Assembly (NCBI GenBank): GCA_003290165.1
Contig: QNQO01006950.1
Span: forward strand, 151,116 to 215,115
From: Berberis thunbergii
Taxonomy: Eukaryota; Streptophyta; Magnoliopsida; Ranunculales; Berberidaceae
Reading direction: 5' to 3'
Length of the DNA stretch: 64,000 nucleotides
Shown here: piece after piece, positions 62,632 to 64,000 of the stretch
How positions within the stretch are numbered: the first letter of the stretch is position 1
How the letters are laid out: every line of letters starts with the position of its first letter
Program-made: the position numbers and the translations under genes
The notes under the pieces: model-generated
Databases searched by the model: none
What the model saw: only the letters and a program-made list of their open reading frames with translations
Told to the model about the DNA's origin: nothing

Positions 62632-63935
62632 GGAGGTATTCCTCTTTTACTTGGTCTTAGAGGTGCTGGATAAGAGGGCGAACTGAGGAGATTCATTAGT
62701 GATGCGAGAGCAAGAAAACATTTTTTGGTCGAAGCTGCTCAGCAGTGCCAGGAAGCTGGCCTTTATGAGAAAGTGAGGCTCTCATGTCTATTAATCATTC
62801 CATCTTTATTCATTGTTCCAGTTCAAAATTGTTTTTTTGTCCTTGAAGCTGCTGGGTTTGTATTCAAATTGAGGATTTCTTGTGTCACATAAATCCGATC
62901 ACTTTGTTTTTGTGACATTTATTCATATAAATAGTTGATTCTTTTAAAAATTCTTTCTAGCTCTAACAAAAATCTGTGACTTTCAAATATTTCAGTCTGT
63001 AGAAATTCAGAAAAGAATTGGGGCCTTTTCGATGGCACTGGAGACGATTAATAAATGCCTCTCAGAGGCAATTTGCTCCCTCTCACGTGGTAGATTGGAT
63101 GGTGATATCCAGACTGCTGGTCTCATTCATTCAGGCAATGAGATATTGGAGATGTACAAATATTCTGGTGAAGCTAGGTTATTAACTTATCTTTCAACCT
63201 TGTTTGTTTCTGTTTTCTATTCTATTAAGTTTTTATTTGTTAGTGTATATAAAAATGAATTGTGAATACACCAGCCTTTCTGATTCAACTGTCATCTCCT
63301 GTAACTTCAATTCCGGAAGTTGTAAGAAGGATTTTGCAGAATTGGATGAGTTTTCAAACTCTGGTTGATTGTAAACATTGTTGAATTTTGAAAATCTTTT
63401 GCAGTGCTAAGCAATACATTGTTGCTGTATGAGAAGCATGTTTAAAAATATTTTTCTGTACAACGGTATGATGACAAGGAGGCATAGACCATTCGGAGTA
63501 ATATTAATGTTATAACTAAACTACCAATTATCAAATTTCATTTGTCAATGAATGCCATACCCTATACTTTTATGACTTAGATATCACTTCTCCGTGTGAA
63601 CCATTTATTCCGCATTTTTGGCTAAAAAGGAATTCAAATTCTGTTTGCAGACTTCAAGACAGAGAGCATGTTCTGGAGCAACAAACTGTGCTCAGACTGC
63701 TTGAAGCAATATTACATATTCACAAGCTGGCTAGAGCTTGTCAAATTGCAGATGCCCTGAGAGAGGTCACAAAACTCTCATTCTTCCCATTAGACCAACG
63801 GGGACCTGATGTCACCCCTGATGCGTTGCGCAACTTATCATCCTATGTGCAAGCTTGTGTGCCAGATCTTTTTAAGGTTGCAATTAGTTGTTATGGACAA
63901 TGTGACAGATACTGATAGACTAACTGCGTGCTTTA
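62632..63935 (+). pseudogene. NUP93: Captured nuclear pore NUP93 gene fragment with introns
   Basis: Three exon-like pieces match consecutive parts of plant NUP93 (Nup93/Nic96 family, inner-ring scaffold of the nuclear pore): about 62632-62772 (GGIPLLLGLRGAG, stop, then FLVEAAQQCQEAGLYEK), 62996-63178 (SVEIQKRIGAFSMALETINK, CLSEAICSLSRGRLDGD, GLIHSGNEILEMYKY) and 63651-63910 (LQDREHVLEQQTVLRLLEAI, HIHKLARACQIADALREVTK, LSSYVQACVPDLFKVAISC). Borders are GT and AG, so capture was from genomic DNA. A TAA interrupts the first piece (62672-62674), and a frameshift follows VAIS in the third, after which MDNVTDTD can be read in another frame. Only a middle part of the 800-residue protein is present within the window. 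Confidence 0.9.
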
Positions 63936-64000
63936 CGTAGTAAGGTATGCAATTGCTCATCATCTGCAACAAATTATGACATGGATTCTCCACTTTGTAG

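Larger units (their letters stand above)
61731..64000 (+). mobile_element. Left part of a second gene-capturing CACTA element (Pack-CACTA 2)
   Basis: It begins CACTACACCAAAAGACC, like Pack-CACTA 1, followed by the same CCACGGCTCAAAACCGTGGCTA subterminal motifs, the same TTGGGCAGGCTATTTGGCGCTC leader opening, a CT-rich stretch ending CCATTACAGGTACC, and then exons of a host gene (NUP93) in the same orientation. A second truncated terminus-like CACTATGCCAAAAGGC at 61836 suggests an internal duplication of the end. The right end lies beyond the window. Confidence 0.8.

Overview
This window looks like nuclear DNA of a flowering plant, most likely a eudicot. Recognisable genes carry short plant-type introns (XTH, clathrin heavy chain, NUP93), and the repeats are plant lineages: L1-type LINEs with RNase H, Ty3/Gypsy elements with an antisense ORF, Ty1/Copia, CACTA (En/Spm), a Mutator-like element (MULE) and tRNA-derived SINEs. 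I see no gene that is clearly a functional, non-transposon host gene. The best candidate, a cytochrome P450 at 39.3-40.9 kb, has a frameshift and altered key residues. All calls come from reading sequence and translated motifs by eye; no database search was run.

Layout. 1-2.66 kb: decayed LINE. 3.13-22.66 kb: a Gypsy element lacking reverse transcriptase and integrase (gag-protease, two tandem-repeat blocks, antisense ORF), split by a 9.8-kb CACTA element (10631-20467). That CACTA element carries intron-containing pieces of clathrin heavy chain, an unidentified MGNCC-type gene, a DUF760-like gene and an XTH gene, all in one orientation. 24.05-29.75 kb: a nearly intact LINE on the minus strand with both ORFs open and a 16-bp target duplication, nested in an older inverted repeat. 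30.9-36.06 kb: a degenerate Copia element (minus) with a 310-bp CACTA MITE inside it. 36.7-41.2 kb: a P450 pseudogene and a duplicate of its 5' part, with a Copia relic between them. 43.33-48.58 kb: a MULE encoding a transposase with an OTU-like domain and, convergently, a plant-mobile-domain protein. 48.83-55.27 kb: a second, shorter Gypsy element of the same type with AGAAA target duplications. 55.6-56.5 kb: a Copia LTR remnant and a SINE. 56.7-61.25 kb: a decayed CACTA transposase gene (minus) split by a CT-rich insert. 61731 to the window end: the left part of a second gene-capturing CACTA element, with the same terminus, subterminal repeats and leader as the first, carrying NUP93 exons.

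Two themes connect the parts. First, one CACTA family has repeatedly picked up host gene pieces at the DNA level and placed them downstream of a shared CT-rich leader that ends in a possible splice donor. Second, the two Gypsy elements form a non-autonomous family that keeps gag and an antisense ORF but no polymerase, so they would need proteins supplied in trans.
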